Positions 1 to 10,670 are shown, numbered from the stretch's first letter. The stretch: DNA of 64,000 nucleotides from Ruegeria sp. EL01 (GCF_900313035.1 NZ_OMPS01000038.1:62001-126000), one strand, 5' to 3'. The notes: generated by a model from the letters alone, not told the origin. Translations and numbers: made by a program.

Positions 1-1
1 T

Positions 2-1306
2 GCGGCCCGCAATGCAGGGGCCGAGGCCGCCGATGCCATCGTTATCGACGGGTCCTCGGTTTCTGTCGAAGTTCGCGGCGGTGCGCTTGAGCATGCCGAG
101 CGATCTGAAGGCACGGATTTGGGTCTAAGGGTATTTCTGGGGAAACGGCAGGCCATCGTTTCCAGCTCGGACAAGCGGCCGGAAACGCTCAGGACAATGG
201 CCGAACGCGCCGTTGCCATGGCCAGCGAAGCCCCCGAAGACCCGTTTGCCGGTTTGGCCGATAGCAATCAGATTGCCGAAGACTGGAACATTCAAGCGCT
301 CGAGATGTTTGATCCCACCTCGGAGCCATCGGCAGAAGCCTTGATGCAGGATGCGCTGCGCGCCGAAGCGGCGGCGCTGGCCGTTTCCGGGGTATCACAA
401 GTGTCGGACGCGGCAGCAAGCTACGGCACACACCGGGTGCATCTGGCGATGACCAACGGGTTTTCCGGTGGGTACAAGCGCAGCAGCCGCTCGACCTCGT
501 GTGTTGCCATTTCGGGCGAAGGCACCGGGATGGAGCGTGACTATGATGGTGACAGCCGCACTTTTCAGGCTGATCTGCGCAGCCCCGACGAGATCGGGCG
601 CACAGCAGGTGAGCGCGCGGTAGAACAGGTTGGCGCCCGCAAACCCGCAACTGGTAGTTTCCCAGTCCTATTCGACGAACGTATTTCATCATCACTGATC
701 GGTCACCTGCTGGCCGCCAGCAACGGCGCCGCGATCGCGCGCGGGGCATCATGGCTGGCAGATGGTTTGGGACAGCAGGTTCTGCCCGAACATCTGTCCC
801 TGATCGAAGACCCGCACCGCCCACGCATCGCCGGCTCACGTCCTTTTGACGCCGAAGGGTTGCCCACGCGACGTCGCGCCATTGTTGAGAACGGTATTTT
901 GACCGGATGGACATTGGATCTGTCCAGCGCACGCAAACTGGATATGGCCTCGACCGGAAATGCCACGCGCGGCGTCTCGGGGCCGCCATCGCCCAGCAAC
1001 TGGAATCTGAGCCTGACACAGGGCGACCAGAGCCGTGCTGACCTGCTGACAGGCATGGGAACAGGGTTGCTGGTGACCTCGATGATCGGCTCTACGATCA
1101 ACCCCAACACGGGCGACTATTCCCGGGGCGCTTCGGGTTTTTGGGTCGAAAACGGTGAGATCACATATCCGGTCAATGAATGCACCATCGCCGGAAACCT
1201 GCGTGATATGTTGAAACGGATCCTGCCGGCCAATGACGCGCGCCCTTATCTGTCGCGGGTGGTCCCCTCGTTGCTCATCGAAGGAATGACGCTTGCCGGC
1301 AACTGA
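2..1306 (+). CDS. pmbA: PmbA/TldE-family metalloprotease subunit (5' end missing)
   Basis: TldD/PmbA (U62) family protein. PmbA/TldE partners TldD in a protease that in other bacteria processes microcin-type peptides and degrades unfolded peptides. The reading frame is open from base 2, giving 434 visible residues, so only about the first 15 residues of a roughly 450-residue protein lie outside the window. The family blocks are clear: a GMERDYDG segment, a long central helix region, and a C-terminal glycine-rich part (GLPTRRR, STGNATRG, GASGFWVENGE). It overlaps the next gene by 14 bases, which suggests translational coupling into the lpxK operon. PmbA rather than TldD is chosen because I do not see the TldD metal motif (HExxxH); that choice is partly inference. 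Confidence 0.9.
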   Translation, partial: AARNAGAEAADAIVIDGSSVSVEVRGGALEHAERSEGTDLGLRVFLGKRQAIVSSSDKRPETLRTMAERAVAMASEAPEDPFAGLADSNQIAEDWNIQALEMFDPTSEPSAEALMQDALRAEAAALAVSGVSQVSDAAASYGTHRVHLAMTNGFSGGYKRSSRSTSCVAISGEGTGMERDYDGDSRTFQADLRSPDEIGRTAGERAVEQVGARKPATGSFPVLFDERISSSLIGHLLAASNGAAIARGASWLADGLGQQVLPEHLSLIEDPHRPRIAGSRPFDAEGLPTRRRAIVENGILTGWTLDLSSARKLDMASTGNATRGVSGPPSPSNWNLSLTQGDQSRADLLTGMGTGLLVTSMIGSTINPNTGDYSRGASGFWVENGEITYPVNECTIAGNLRDMLKRILPANDARPYLSRVVPSLLIEGMTLAGN

Positions 1307-2093
1307 CTTACCCCTTCTGATTGAGGCCGCGCTTGAGGCTGGCAAGATCGCCACGCGTTATTCTGGCACGCAGGCACAACGTTGGGACAAACCCGATGGC
1401 GCTGGCCCGGTGACCGAAGCGGATCTGGCGGTCAATGCGATGCTTGAAAAACGGCTGCCCGGCGCAAGGCCAGGCTATGGCTGGCTGAGCGAAGAGACAG
1501 AAGACACCCCTGACCGTCTGTCGCGGGACATCGCGTTCATCATTGATCCGATCGACGGCACCCGCAGCTTCGCCGAAGGCGCACGCACATGGGCGCACTC
1601 TCTGGCCGTTGCAGATCAGGGTGAAGTGACAGCGGCCGTTGTGTATCTGCCAAGGCGCGACCTGCTTTACGCCGCAGCAAAGGGTCAGGGCGCAACATTG
1701 AACGGGCAAGCAATTCAGGCGTCCCGGGTTGCCGGATTGGAGCAGGCCGAAATACTGGCGGCCAAACCCAACCTTGCCGCCCATCATTGGCGTCGGGGAG
1801 AGGTCCCTGACTTTGAACGAGCCTATCGCCCCTCTCTGGCCTATCGCATGGCTTTGGTTGCGCAAGGACGGTTCGACGGCATGCTGACCCTTCGCCCCAG
1901 TTGGGAATGGGACATCGCCGCTGGTGATCTGATCATTCGTGAGGCGGGCGGGCTTTGTTCAGACCGAACCGGTCTGCCACTGCGGTTCAACAACACTCAT
2001 CCCCGTCTAAACGGGGTTATTGCGGCCGGTGTCGAAATTCACAGGCAACTGTCGGCGCAGCTGGACCCGGATGGGTCAGGCATTGGCGAATGA
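1293..2093 (+). CDS. Inositol monophosphatase family phosphatase (CysQ/SuhB-like)
   Basis: Mg2+-dependent sugar- or nucleotide-phosphatase of the inositol monophosphatase superfamily, 266 residues. The metal and phosphate signature is complete: SEE at 66-68, DPIDGT at 85-90, and a WEWDIAAGD block near residue 210 that carries the third metal aspartate. The start is TTG inside the end of pmbA; no better start lies nearby. The substrate is not set by sequence: 3'(2'),5'-bisphosphate nucleotidase and inositol-1-phosphatase are both possible. Its position between pmbA and the KdtA-like/lpxK pair makes a role near lipid A or sugar-phosphate metabolism plausible, but that is inference. It overlaps the following gene as ATGA. 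Confidence 0.88.
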   Translation: MPATDLPLLIEAALEAGKIATRYSGTQAQRWDKPDGAGPVTEADLAVNAMLEKRLPGARPGYGWLSEETEDTPDRLSRDIAFIIDPIDGTRSFAEGARTWAHSLAVADQGEVTAAVVYLPRRDLLYAAAKGQGATLNGQAIQASRVAGLEQAEILAAKPNLAAHHWRRGEVPDFERAYRPSLAYRMALVAQGRFDGMLTLRPSWEWDIAAGDLIIREAGGLCSDRTGLPLRFNNTHPRLNGVIAAGVEIHRQLSAQLDPDGSGIGE

Positions 2094-3325
2094 GCAAGCC
2101 ACGCTCTCTGAGTTTGGCGGCCTATCGGGTTTTGTCCTGGGGCGTGCCAAACGGGGCTGGTCAACCGGATCTGCCCCGACCAGAGGGCGAGCTGTTGTGG
2201 ATACACATTGCCTCGCAGGATCGGCTGCGTGTCGTCAATGATTTCTGCCGTCAAATGCAGCAGGCACGCCCCGGGCTTTCGATTTTGCTGACCGCCCCAC
2301 CCAACGCCGATCTTGCACGTTGGACCGGCTGCACATTTCCTCTGGTCAAGCTTCCAATGGAACAAGCCGGGGCCGCCCGCGGGTTTCTAGACCACTGGCG
2401 TCCGGATATGGGGATCTGGGTTGGCGGTGGCGTGATGCCGAACATCATCACCCGCGCCCACGAACGTGGTATTCCCCTGATCCTGATCGAAGCGAAACTG
2501 GACATTACGATTGCCCGCAGCGCACGTTGGTTGCCTGACATCACCCGGTATACCTTCGATTGTTTTCGCCAGATCCTGACAACAACACCTGAAACCGCCC
2601 GCCAAATTCGGCGTCTGGGCATTCCGTCCTCGAAGGTGTCAGAGGCCCCTCCGCTGCAGATCAGCCCGAACCCCAGTCCCTGGCCCGAGGACGAGCTGAT
2701 CGAAATCAACCAAACACTCGCGGGGCGGCCCGTGTGGTTGGCCGCCTGGGTTCAGGACAAAGAATTCATCTCTGTCCTCAGCGCGCATCGCCAGGCCCTG
2801 AGGCTGCTACCACGGTTGGCGCTGGTGCTTCACGTCGCTGACATCAGCGAAGCCACGCCGCTGCATCGTCGTCTCGAGTCCATGGACCTGCGATGCAGCA
2901 ATTGGGATGAGGGCGGCCTAATCGAGGACACAACCCAAGTTATCCTATCATCAGAACCCGAGGATCTTGGGCTGTGGCAACGCGTCTCGGCTGTTGCATT
3001 CATTGGCAGCTCGCTTGAATTTGACGAGGGCGGGCAGGATCCGCTGGACTTCGTCGCGCTCGGTTCGGCCATCATTCACGGTCCGTTTGTGAACCGGTAT
3101 CAGGATCTGTACCATCGTCTTGAAAAGGCCGCGGCGGCGCGAACTGTAAAATCGGCAAATGAGCTGGCAGAATCCGTCGTTCAGCTGCTTGCCCCGGACA
3201 AGGCCGCTGCTATGGCCTTGGCGGGATGGCAAATGATTACCGAAGGTGCACCCCAGGCCGATCAGTTGATCGAGATGGTGCAAGAAACTCTGGACCATCG
3301 GAGCACTGACGATGCGCGCACCTGA
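2090..3325 (+). CDS. Divergent KdtA/WaaA-like glycosyltransferase
   Basis: Similar in layout to 3-deoxy-D-manno-octulosonate transferase (GT30), which adds Kdo to lipid A precursor at the inner membrane. The start ATG overlaps the upstream stop (ATGA), giving 411 residues. Family blocks are recognisable: LWIHIAS at 36-42, the IxxxARxxGIPLxLxxAxL-type stretch at 119-137, and a C-terminal nucleotide-binding half. Two hallmark elements differ. The SxGE block holding the catalytic glutamate reads SQDR, and the ETELWP-type block reads GGGVMP. The usual N-terminal membrane anchor is also missing. Its place directly before lpxK supports a lipid A role, but catalysis as a normal Kdo transferase is doubtful; it may be a paralogue with another acceptor or a partner protein. 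Confidence 0.72.
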   Translation: MSKPRSLSLAAYRVLSWGVPNGAGQPDLPRPEGELLWIHIASQDRLRVVNDFCRQMQQARPGLSILLTAPPNADLARWTGCTFPLVKLPMEQAGAARGFLDHWRPDMGIWVGGGVMPNIITRAHERGIPLILIEAKLDITIARSARWLPDITRYTFDCFRQILTTTPETARQIRRLGIPSSKVSEAPPLQISPNPSPWPEDELIEINQTLAGRPVWLAAWVQDKEFISVLSAHRQALRLLPRLALVLHVADISEATPLHRRLESMDLRCSNWDEGGLIEDTTQVILSSEPEDLGLWQRVSAVAFIGSSLEFDEGGQDPLDFVALGSAIIHGPFVNRYQDLYHRLEKAAAARTVKSANELAESVVQLLAPDKAAAMALAGWQMITEGAPQADQLIEMVQETLDHRSTDDART

Positions 3326-4310
3326 GTTTTGGAATACAACCCCGGACCGGCTGGATTTTCGGGCACGGTTGCTGGCTCCTCTGGGCCGGATTTATGCGTC
3401 TGCGACTGCGCGCCGGGTCGCTTCGGGGTCCGGTGTTGATCCCGGTGTGCCAGTGATTTGCGTTGGCAATCTGAACGCGGGAGGCACCGGCAAAACTCCG
3501 ACCGTCATCTGGATTGTCGAACAACTGAGCAACGCCTGGCACAAACCGCACATCGTGACACGCGGACATGGTGGGTCGTTGGAAGGGCCTGTACAGGTCG
3601 ACCCGTCCAAACATACCGCTGCACAGGTCGGGGACGAGCCGCTACTGCTGGCTATGTTTGCCGATGTCTGGGTCGCCAAAGATCGCGCCGCAGGTGCCCT
3701 GGCCGCCGCTGCCGAAGGGGCAAGCGTGATCGTTCTGGATGATGGGTTTCAGAATCCGTCAGTCGCCAAGGATTTTTCGGTCATCGTGGTCGACGCACAA
3801 CGCGGGTTTGGGAATGGTTTGTGCCTTCCAGCAGGCCCATTGCGGGAACCGGTGGAAACAGGGCTGAAGCGGGCTGATATAGTGTTGTCGCTAGGGGACA
3901 GCGTTGCTCAGTCGCAGTTTTCTGATCGTTGGGGCGCCCAACTCACGGTGCCGCATGTCAGCGGATCGGTCGAGCCGTTGCAGACCGGAATGGATTGGGC
4001 TGATACCCGAGCTTTGGCCTTTGCGGGCATAGGGCATCCAGAAAAGTTCTTTGAAACCCTGCGCCAACAAGGCGTCGAGCTTTTGCGGGCAGAAGCGCTG
4101 GATGATCATCAGCCGCTTACGCAAGCCCTTATGTCCAGATTGGAAAACGAGGCGCGGTTGCTGGGTGCGCAGATGGTGACCACCGAGAAGGACGCCGTGC
4201 GCCTGCCCCAAGCCTTTCGAAGCAAAGTGATCACTTTGCCGGTTCGCCTTCAGATATCTGAACCAGAGAAGATCAGGGATATGCTGCTACGCGCGGCACC
4301 ATCCCCTTAA
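3312..4310 (+). CDS. lpxK: Tetraacyldisaccharide 4'-kinase LpxK
   Basis: Membrane-associated kinase that phosphorylates the 4' position of the tetraacyldisaccharide 1-phosphate in lipid A synthesis. The 332-residue length is normal for the family. A Walker A loop, [12 protein letters not shown], is at residues 52-63, after the amphipathic N-terminal helix typical of LpxK. Further family blocks include [17 protein letters not shown] and VLDDGFQNP, the last carrying the acidic residues of the active site. The gene overlaps the KdtA-like gene by 14 bases and is last in the operon; a hairpin lies immediately downstream. No anomaly seen. Confidence 0.95.
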   Translation: MRAPEFWNTTPDRLDFRARLLAPLGRIYASATARRVASGSGVDPGVPVICVGNLNAGGTGKTPTVIWIVEQLSNAWHKPHIVTRGHGGSLEGPVQVDPSKHTAAQVGDEPLLLAMFADVWVAKDRAAGALAAAAEGASVIVLDDGFQNPSVAKDFSVIVVDAQRGFGNGLCLPAGPLREPVETGLKRADIVLSLGDSVAQSQFSDRWGAQLTVPHVSGSVEPLQTGMDWADTRALAFAGIGHPEKFFETLRQQGVELLRAEALDDHQPLTQALMSRLENEARLLGAQMVTTEKDAVRLPQAFRSKVITLPVRLQISEPEKIRDMLLRAAPSP

Positions 4311-4316
4311 GCGACT

Positions 4317-4341
4317 CGGTCGGCACAGAATGCGCCGACCG
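4317..4341. terminator. Hairpin between convergent lpxK and dsbA-like genes
   Basis: Perfect 8-base stem CGGTCGGC/GCCGACCG with a 9-base loop in the 40 bases separating two convergent genes. It could act as a bidirectional terminator, although neither side has a clear T run, so efficiency is uncertain. Confidence 0.5.
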
Positions 4342-4350
4342 GAACGGGCT

Positions 4351-5013
4351 TTAGCTGCCCAGTTCGTCTTCAATCAGCGCTTTGAATTCATCGTAGGACT
4401 GATTTGAGACGCTCTTGCCATTCACAATGAACGAGGGCGTTGCCTCGATACCGTCACGCTCAGCATTTTCCTGATACCAGGCAACCAAAGTCTGCGCGCG
4501 CGTGCCGTCCTGCAGGCAGGCGTCAAGCTGATCATTGTCGATTCCGGCCAAGCGACCGATTTTCCGCAATTCGTCAACGATCTCGGTCGGACCGCCAGCA
4601 CGAGTCCATTCGGACTGTCCGTCATAGATCAGATCGGTAATGCCAAAGAACTTTTCGGGGCCCGCGCAGCGGGCCACCATCGATGCCCAAAGACCATAGC
4701 GGTCAAAGTAAACCTCGCGGTAGATGAATTTGACCTTACCGGTATCGATGAAGTCTTTCTTTAGCTGTTTGTACGTCCCTTTGTGGAAGTTCGCACAATG
4801 TGGGCAGGTATAGGACGCATATTCGATGATCTCGACAGGCGCATCCTTGTCCCCTTGCACCATTTCGACGACGGTCGATGTGTCCAGGTCAGCTACTTGT
4901 GCCTCGGCACTGCTGACCAGAGGATTGGTTACAGTAGAATTTGACAGCGTCAGCCAATAGCCGCCAGCGGCGACGGCGACGACCGCACAAATTACGGTTG
5001 CAATACGGCTCAT
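4351..5013 (-). CDS. DsbA-like periplasmic thioredoxin-fold oxidoreductase
   Basis: Thiol-disulfide oxidoreductase of the DsbA/BdbD-like group, 220 residues. A single N-terminal hydrophobic segment (about residues 5-22) is a signal peptide or anchor. The active site is C70-P-H-C73 in a YTCPHCANF context, and the cis-proline loop reads TPS at 192-194. The usual insert with four-helix character lies between them. The start at 5013 has an AGAAAGGGCTGAG ribosome binding region upstream and begins directly before the signal segment; a longer frame to 5103 would run into dciA and is not needed. It follows dciA on the same strand by 13 bases, so the two are probably co-transcribed. CPHC suggests an oxidising role. 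Confidence 0.9.
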   Translation of the reverse strand: MSRIATVICAVVAVAAGGYWLTLSNSTVTNPLVSSAEAQVADLDTSTVVEMVQGDKDAPVEIIEYASYTCPHCANFHKGTYKQLKKDFIDTGKVKFIYREVYFDRYGLWASMVARCAGPEKFFGITDLIYDGQSEWTRAGGPTEIVDELRKIGRLAGIDNDQLDACLQDGTRAQTLVAWYQENAERDGIEATPSFIVNGKSVSNQSYDEFKALIEDELGS

Positions 5014-5026
5014 TCTCAGCCCTTTC

Positions 5027-5533
5027 TCAGCGTTTTTGTTTGGATAGAACGTTACGACCAAGACGTTCAAGGGCTGCGCGCAAATCACCATCGTGAACAT
5101 CACGCGACACTTTGTCTGCCTCGGCTACAATTTCGGGTGCAATCGTGGGTTTCGGTTGTTTCGGCTTGTGGTCGAAACTGGCCTGCCCCTCGACAAATCC
5201 GGTCGGCGCGGTCTGGGTGATGCGTATGCGGCTGATGGCATTATATCCATAGACCGCGTTCACCTTGTCGCGCAGTTGTTCTTTTTGCATGTCCAACATC
5301 GGAGCCTGCGGTCCAGTGGTCAGAACAGTCAGTGTCGCACCAATCCCGCCCTTGCCATAGCCAACTTTCACAGGTCGCGCGATGGCGGCGGTATCCTGCC
5401 CAACAATCTCGGCCCAATGGGTCAACAGGCGCGACACAGCAAAGCCCCGGCTTTCACCGGCGCGCCGAATCTGGTCATTCAGCAAGGATGCGGTGCGTTT
5501 GAACCCGCGTGTCGACGAACGTCTGCGTTGCAT
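5027..5533 (-). CDS. dciA: DciA-like DUF721 protein
   Basis: 168-residue DUF721 protein. In bacteria without DnaC, DciA family members help load the replicative helicase DnaB; that function is established for the family and not shown here. The conserved N-terminal block LLxxWxEIVG appears as LLTHWAEIVGQDTAA, followed by the DUF721 beta region (GATLTVLTTGPQAPMLDMQ) and a basic C-terminus rich in K, R and P. The start ATG at 5533 begins the arginine-rich run MQRRRSS; the longer open frame upstream is rejected because it would extend into divergent mutY. It probably shares a transcript with the DsbA-like gene. Confidence 0.85.
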   Translation of the reverse strand: MQRRRSSTRGFKRTASLLNDQIRRAGESRGFAVSRLLTHWAEIVGQDTAAIARPVKVGYGKGGIGATLTVLTTGPQAPMLDMQKEQLRDKVNAVYGYNAISRIRITQTAPTGFVEGQASFDHKPKQPKPTIAPEIVAEADKVSRDVHDGDLRAALERLGRNVLSKQKR

Positions 5534-5614
5534 CTGGTTTCCAACTCCTGCGCCGCTATTGTAGAGGGCATGGGCACAGGCGCCAGAGAAACCCGACGGG
5601 GAGATAGATAAAAC

Positions 5615-6670
5615 TTGCGTGACATCTGTGAATTCAGCGTAAGCGTCGCACTTTTGGACTGGTACGATCACAATGCCCGCCAGATGCCGTGGCGTGTTGG
5701 CCCCGCTGACCGCGCCGCCGGAGTGACACCAGATCCTTATCGCGTGTGGCTTTCCGAAGTCATGTTGCAGCAAACAACCGTTGCTGCGGTGCGCGATTAC
5801 TTCATGCGTTTCACTGCGCGCTGGCGTGATGTTGCTTCACTGGCGGCAGCCCCGGATGATCAAGTCATGGGGGAATGGGCCGGCCTGGGCTACTATGCCC
5901 GTGCGCGCAACCTGCTGAAATGCGCGCGTGTCGTGACCGATGAATACGACGGGCAATTTCCGGATACCGGTGACGCGCTGCTTAAACTACCGGGTATCGG
6001 CCCCTATACTGCGGCCGCAGTGGCAGCAATTGCATTTGACCGCCCTGAAACGGTTCTGGATGGCAATGTCGAGCGTGTCATATCGCGCCTTTACGAAATC
6101 CATGACCCCTTACCCGGATCAAAACCAATCTTGATGGAAAAGGCAGCAGCTCTGACGCCAACGCAACGGCCCGGCGATTACGCGCAGGCCGTTATGGATC
6201 TGGGGGCCACGATCTGCACGCCCAAATCTCCGGCCTGTGGCATCTGCCCTTTGCGCACACCTTGCCTTGCGCGGATCGCGGGCACACAAGCGGATCTACC
6301 CAAGAAAACTGCCAAAAAAGCCAAACCAACGCGGTTCGGGCACGTCTACATCGCACGCCGTCAGGACGGCGCCCTGCTGCTGGAACGTCGGCCGGACAAA
6401 GGATTGCTGGGCGGCATGCTGGGTTGGCCCGGCTCTGACTGGTCCGGCACCCCGTCCGAGGCTCCACCTTTTTCAGCCGACTGGAGCGTCTTGTCAGAAG
6501 AGGTGCGCCATACGTTCACTCATTTCCATCTGGTTTTGCGGGTTTGGACCGCTGAATTGCCTGCGGATACGACACCGGACAGCCTCACCATTCTCGGCAA
6601 GCACGAGTTCAAGCCCAGCGATCTTCCGACCGTGATGCGCAAGGCACATGACCTTTGGCAGGGGCAATAA
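5615..6670 (+). CDS. mutY: A/G-specific adenine glycosylase MutY
   Basis: Base-excision repair glycosylase that removes adenine mispaired with 8-oxoguanine. 351 residues in the usual order: catalytic SEVMLQQT with E48, helix-hairpin-helix LPGIGPYTA at 125-133, catalytic aspartate in VLDGNVERV (D149), and an iron-sulfur cluster spaced C201-x6-C208-x2-C211-x5-C217. A NUDIX-like C-terminal domain follows, with FThFhL-type residues near 300. The chosen start is TTG, preceded at a distance by GGGGAG; no in-frame ATG is available before the conserved LLDWY block. It is divergent from dciA with 81 bases between. Confidence 0.95.
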   Translation: MRDICEFSVSVALLDWYDHNARQMPWRVGPADRAAGVTPDPYRVWLSEVMLQQTTVAAVRDYFMRFTARWRDVASLAAAPDDQVMGEWAGLGYYARARNLLKCARVVTDEYDGQFPDTGDALLKLPGIGPYTAAAVAAIAFDRPETVLDGNVERVISRLYEIHDPLPGSKPILMEKAAALTPTQRPGDYAQAVMDLGATICTPKSPACGICPLRTPCLARIAGTQADLPKKTAKKAKPTRFGHVYIARRQDGALLLERRPDKGLLGGMLGWPGSDWSGTPSEAPPFSADWSVLSEEVRHTFTHFHLVLRVWTAELPADTTPDSLTILGKHEFKPSDLPTVMRKAHDLWQGQ

Positions 6671-6730
6671 GTCCGCTGTGCAAGCGCGTTTGGCGCGGCT
6701 AGGCTGCGCATATCATTTCGGAGCATCAGG

Positions 6731-7867
6731 ATGATCGCATCAGGCACGTTATCGGATTGGAAATCCGCTATCCCCTTTTGGGTCTCGTTTCTTTTGATCC
6801 CGTTGATCTGGGCAACTGCCGCTGTTGGCGGCTGGTGGCTTTTGTTGGTGCCCTTGTTGACATGGTGGGCCTTTGCGGTGCTTGACCGCCTCACCGGCTT
6901 GAATGAAGACAATGCCGATCCAAACGCGCCGGACGATGTGCTCCAGTGGTATGTTTTGCTGACCAAGCTTTGGGCGCCCGCTCAGTTTCTGACGCTCTAC
7001 GGATTGATCTGGTATGCCAGCCACTCCGATCATCTGTCGGGGCTGGAAAAGTTTGGGTTGTTCTTCGGGATGGGCGTTGTTTCGGGGACTATTGGAATCA
7101 ATTACAGCCACGAGCTGATGCACCAAAGCAGCCGCCTTGAGCGTTGGTTTGGAGATGTGCTTTTGGCGATGGTCTTGTACTCTCATTTCCGGTCCGAGCA
7201 CTTGCTGGTGCATCACCGCTATGTCGGCACGCCGCGGGATCCGGTCACGGCCCGTTACAACGAAGGCTTTCACCGGTTCTACCCGCGCGTTCTGTGGCAA
7301 TGTCTGGTTTCGGCGTTCAAGGCCGAACGCGACAAGCTGGCCCGCAAGGGCCAGCCGTGGACGAATCGCAAAAACCCGTTCTGGCGCTATTGGGCCTTGC
7401 AAGGCGGCATGATGTTATTGGCCTTTGTGATAGGCGGCTGGCTAGGTCTGGCGCTGTTCCTGCTTCAGGCTGGTGTCGCGATCTGGCAATTGGAACTGGT
7501 GAACTATGTCGAGCATTACGGCCTAACCCGAAAACATCTGGGCGACGGGAAATACGAACATGTCTTGCCGCGCCACTCGTGGAACGCATCGCAAAAGGCG
7601 TCGAACTGGTTATTGATCAACCTGCAACGGCATTCGGACCACCACTACAAACCAAACCGACGCTTTCCGCTACTGCAACATCATACGCAGGACGCCGCGC
7701 CACAACTGCCCTATGGCTATCCGGTGATGACCATAGCCGCGATGTTTCCTCATTTGTGGCGACGGGTGATGAATCCCCGTGTCCGAGAGTGGCGGCGTCA
7801 CTACTACCCTGAGATTTCGGACTGGCAGCTCTACAACAAAGCAGCAAACCCGCCCCCAAATGCCTGA
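6731..7867 (+). CDS. alkB: AlkB-type alkane 1-monooxygenase
   Basis: Integral-membrane non-haem diiron hydroxylase that oxidises the terminal carbon of n-alkanes. 378 residues with about six hydrophobic segments. All histidine boxes of AlkB are present: HELMH at 127-131, EHLLVHH at 156-162, the NYxEHYG signature at 258-264, and LQRHSDHH at 298-305. The LQRH box and NYVEHYG separate it from fatty-acid desaturases and xylene monooxygenase. The start ATG has GGAG seven bases upstream. No rubredoxin or rubredoxin reductase gene lies nearby, so electron transfer must come from elsewhere. It stands between mutY and a convergent cyclase gene and looks like a single-gene unit. Confidence 0.93.
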   Translation: MIASGTLSDWKSAIPFWVSFLLIPLIWATAAVGGWWLLLVPLLTWWAFAVLDRLTGLNEDNADPNAPDDVLQWYVLLTKLWAPAQFLTLYGLIWYASHSDHLSGLEKFGLFFGMGVVSGTIGINYSHELMHQSSRLERWFGDVLLAMVLYSHFRSEHLLVHHRYVGTPRDPVTARYNEGFHRFYPRVLWQCLVSAFKAERDKLARKGQPWTNRKNPFWRYWALQGGMMLLAFVIGGWLGLALFLLQAGVAIWQLELVNYVEHYGLTRKHLGDGKYEHVLPRHSWNASQKASNWLLINLQRHSDHHYKPNRRFPLLQHHTQDAAPQLPYGYPVMTIAAMFPHLWRRVMNPRVREWRRHYYPEISDWQLYNKAANPPPNA

Positions 7868-7953
7868 CCGCAGTGCGCATTTCGCGCGCTGTCCGGCCCA
7901 ACGGTTGGCATTGCATCTTTTGATGCAATTTCAAGCGGCGGCAGCGCTGCCTC

Positions 7954-9375
7954 TCACATCATCCAGATATTCATGGCGGCCTCGACCCCGCGCACGGTCT
8001 GATTTGGCCGCAGGACAAAACCCTCGGTCAGATTTTGGCTCGTGGGGGGTTCCTTTAATGCTTGTTCCCGCACAGCCTCACTGATGACAACGCGTGCCTC
8101 AAGATCTCGCGTCTTGGCCTCCAGCTTGGCGGCGACATTTACCGCATCCCCGATGACAGCAAATTCCAGGCGATTAGCGCCAATGTCCCCCAGCACAACC
8201 GAGCCGAAATGAACCCCAATACCAACCTGGATCTCAGGCTCGCCAGCGCGACGGCGCTCAAGGTTCCAGCGTTCCATGACATCCACCATCGAACGGGCAC
8301 AAGCCAGCGCATTGGTCGCATCAAAGAGCGTCGGAACAGGTGTGCCGAACGTGGCCATCAGCCCGTCCCCCAAATACTTGTCCAGGGTGCCGTGGTGCCG
8401 GAAAACTTCGGTTTCCATTCGGGCATGAAACCCGCGCAATACTTCGATGACATCATAAGGGTCGCGCCCTGCCGCGAATTTTGTGAACCCCACGATATCA
8501 ATGAACAAAACAGCGATATTCTCTTTGCGAACCTGCTTTAGAGGCTCGTCATTCTGGCTGAGTTCTTCGACCACGTTGGGTGAGAAATACCGGGACAGGT
8601 TTGCTCGCTCACGTTCGAGCCCCGCATTGGTCATCAACAACTGATTCAACCGACGCATCGAAACGCCCAGAGTCACGGCGACCATCACGAAAACGATAAC
8701 CTGCTGCACCCGTTGCGGAACCATAAAGCTGTTTGGGTCTAGCAATTCAGCAACATCCGGATAGCCCTGCAACGCATCAGCCACCCGCTCACTGATGCCC
8801 GGTATCGGGGTTGCCAGCCACCACGCGATAATCCATCCGGCCGTCCACATCATTGCCGTCCATGTCCCGATTGCGACAACTGTCCGCCAGGAATACGCAA
8901 GCGTCCCCGCAGCAAGAATGATGAAAAAATATTGAAAGTTGTCAAAGCGATACTGCATGGCCAGTGGCCTTAGATCGTCACTAAACGGGTTCGGAACTAT
9001 CATGCCCAATGTCATGATAAGCAGGTCCAAAAAGATGAGCAGTAACTCCGTCCGGGACTGCCCCACCCGGCCAGCGCGTCGGATCAACCAGCCATTTGCG
9101 CAGATCAGCAACAGGATGAAATGATACCACATGACATCCCAATGCGGATTCAGAAAGATCAGCAGCATTCCAGTCAGCGCCATAGCGATCCACCGGGCCC
9201 GAACGGCAAGCTCCAACCCCTCGTGCTTGTGCCGTGCCAATGCAGCCTCGGTGTATTTATTGTCCAACTCGACGCTGTCGGGCGGCGTTAGAAAAAATCT
9301 TCCGAAACGAGATTGGCTTGCTGTTGAATCTGTCATGGCCTCGGCCTTTTGCAGGGTCTGTAAGGGCTGCTGCAT
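7954..9375 (-). CDS. Membrane-bound class III adenylate/guanylate cyclase
   Basis: 473 residues: a cytoplasmic N-terminus, about six membrane segments between residues 60 and 240, a short linker with FSPNVVEEL, then a class III cyclase domain. Metal aspartates are D293 (FIDIVGFT) and D337 (KYLGDG), with K333 as purine-selecting lysine. The second purine-contact position reads E404 and the position of the transition-state arginine is K417 (NVAAK), so activity may be altered. The start at 9375 has AGAGGT seven bases upstream; ATG at 9336 is the alternative. Nothing adjacent suggests the signal. Product cAMP or cGMP is not determined. Confidence 0.88.
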   Translation of the reverse strand: MQQPLQTLQKAEAMTDSTASQSRFGRFFLTPPDSVELDNKYTEAALARHKHEGLELAVRARWIAMALTGMLLIFLNPHWDVMWYHFILLLICANGWLIRRAGRVGQSRTELLLIFLDLLIMTLGMIVPNPFSDDLRPLAMQYRFDNFQYFFIILAAGTLAYSWRTVVAIGTWTAMMWTAGWIIAWWLATPIPGISERVADALQGYPDVAELLDPNSFMVPQRVQQVIVFVMVAVTLGVSMRRLNQLLMTNAGLERERANLSRYFSPNVVEELSQNDEPLKQVRKENIAVLFIDIVGFTKFAAGRDPYDVIEVLRGFHARMETEVFRHHGTLDKYLGDGLMATFGTPVPTLFDATNALACARSMVDVMERWNLERRRAGEPEIQVGIGVHFGSVVLGDIGANRLEFAVIGDAVNVAAKLEAKTRDLEARVVISEAVREQALKEPPTSQNLTEGFVLRPNQTVRGVEAAMNIWMM

Positions 9376-9391
9376 GCAACCACCTCTGGCG

Positions 9392-9424
9392 GGAAAACAA
9401 AAGACCCCGCCGTAAACGGCGGGG
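9392..9424 (-). terminator. Rho-independent terminator of ccrM
   Basis: Perfect 8-base stem CCCCGCCG/CGGCGGGG (9405-9424, loop TAAA), followed on the minus strand by GTCTTTTGTTTT. It lies 50 bases after the ccrM stop and upstream of the cyclase gene. Confidence 0.85.
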
Positions 9425-9474
9425 CAAGGCGTAGTGCCTCGTGTCAGGCCACAGGCACCGGCGGTATTTGGTTG

Positions 9475-10670
<1,196 letters not shown>

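Noticed and set aside
189..1019. Open frame antisense to pmbA
   Set aside because: Arginine- and cysteine-rich, no motif, fully within an assigned gene.
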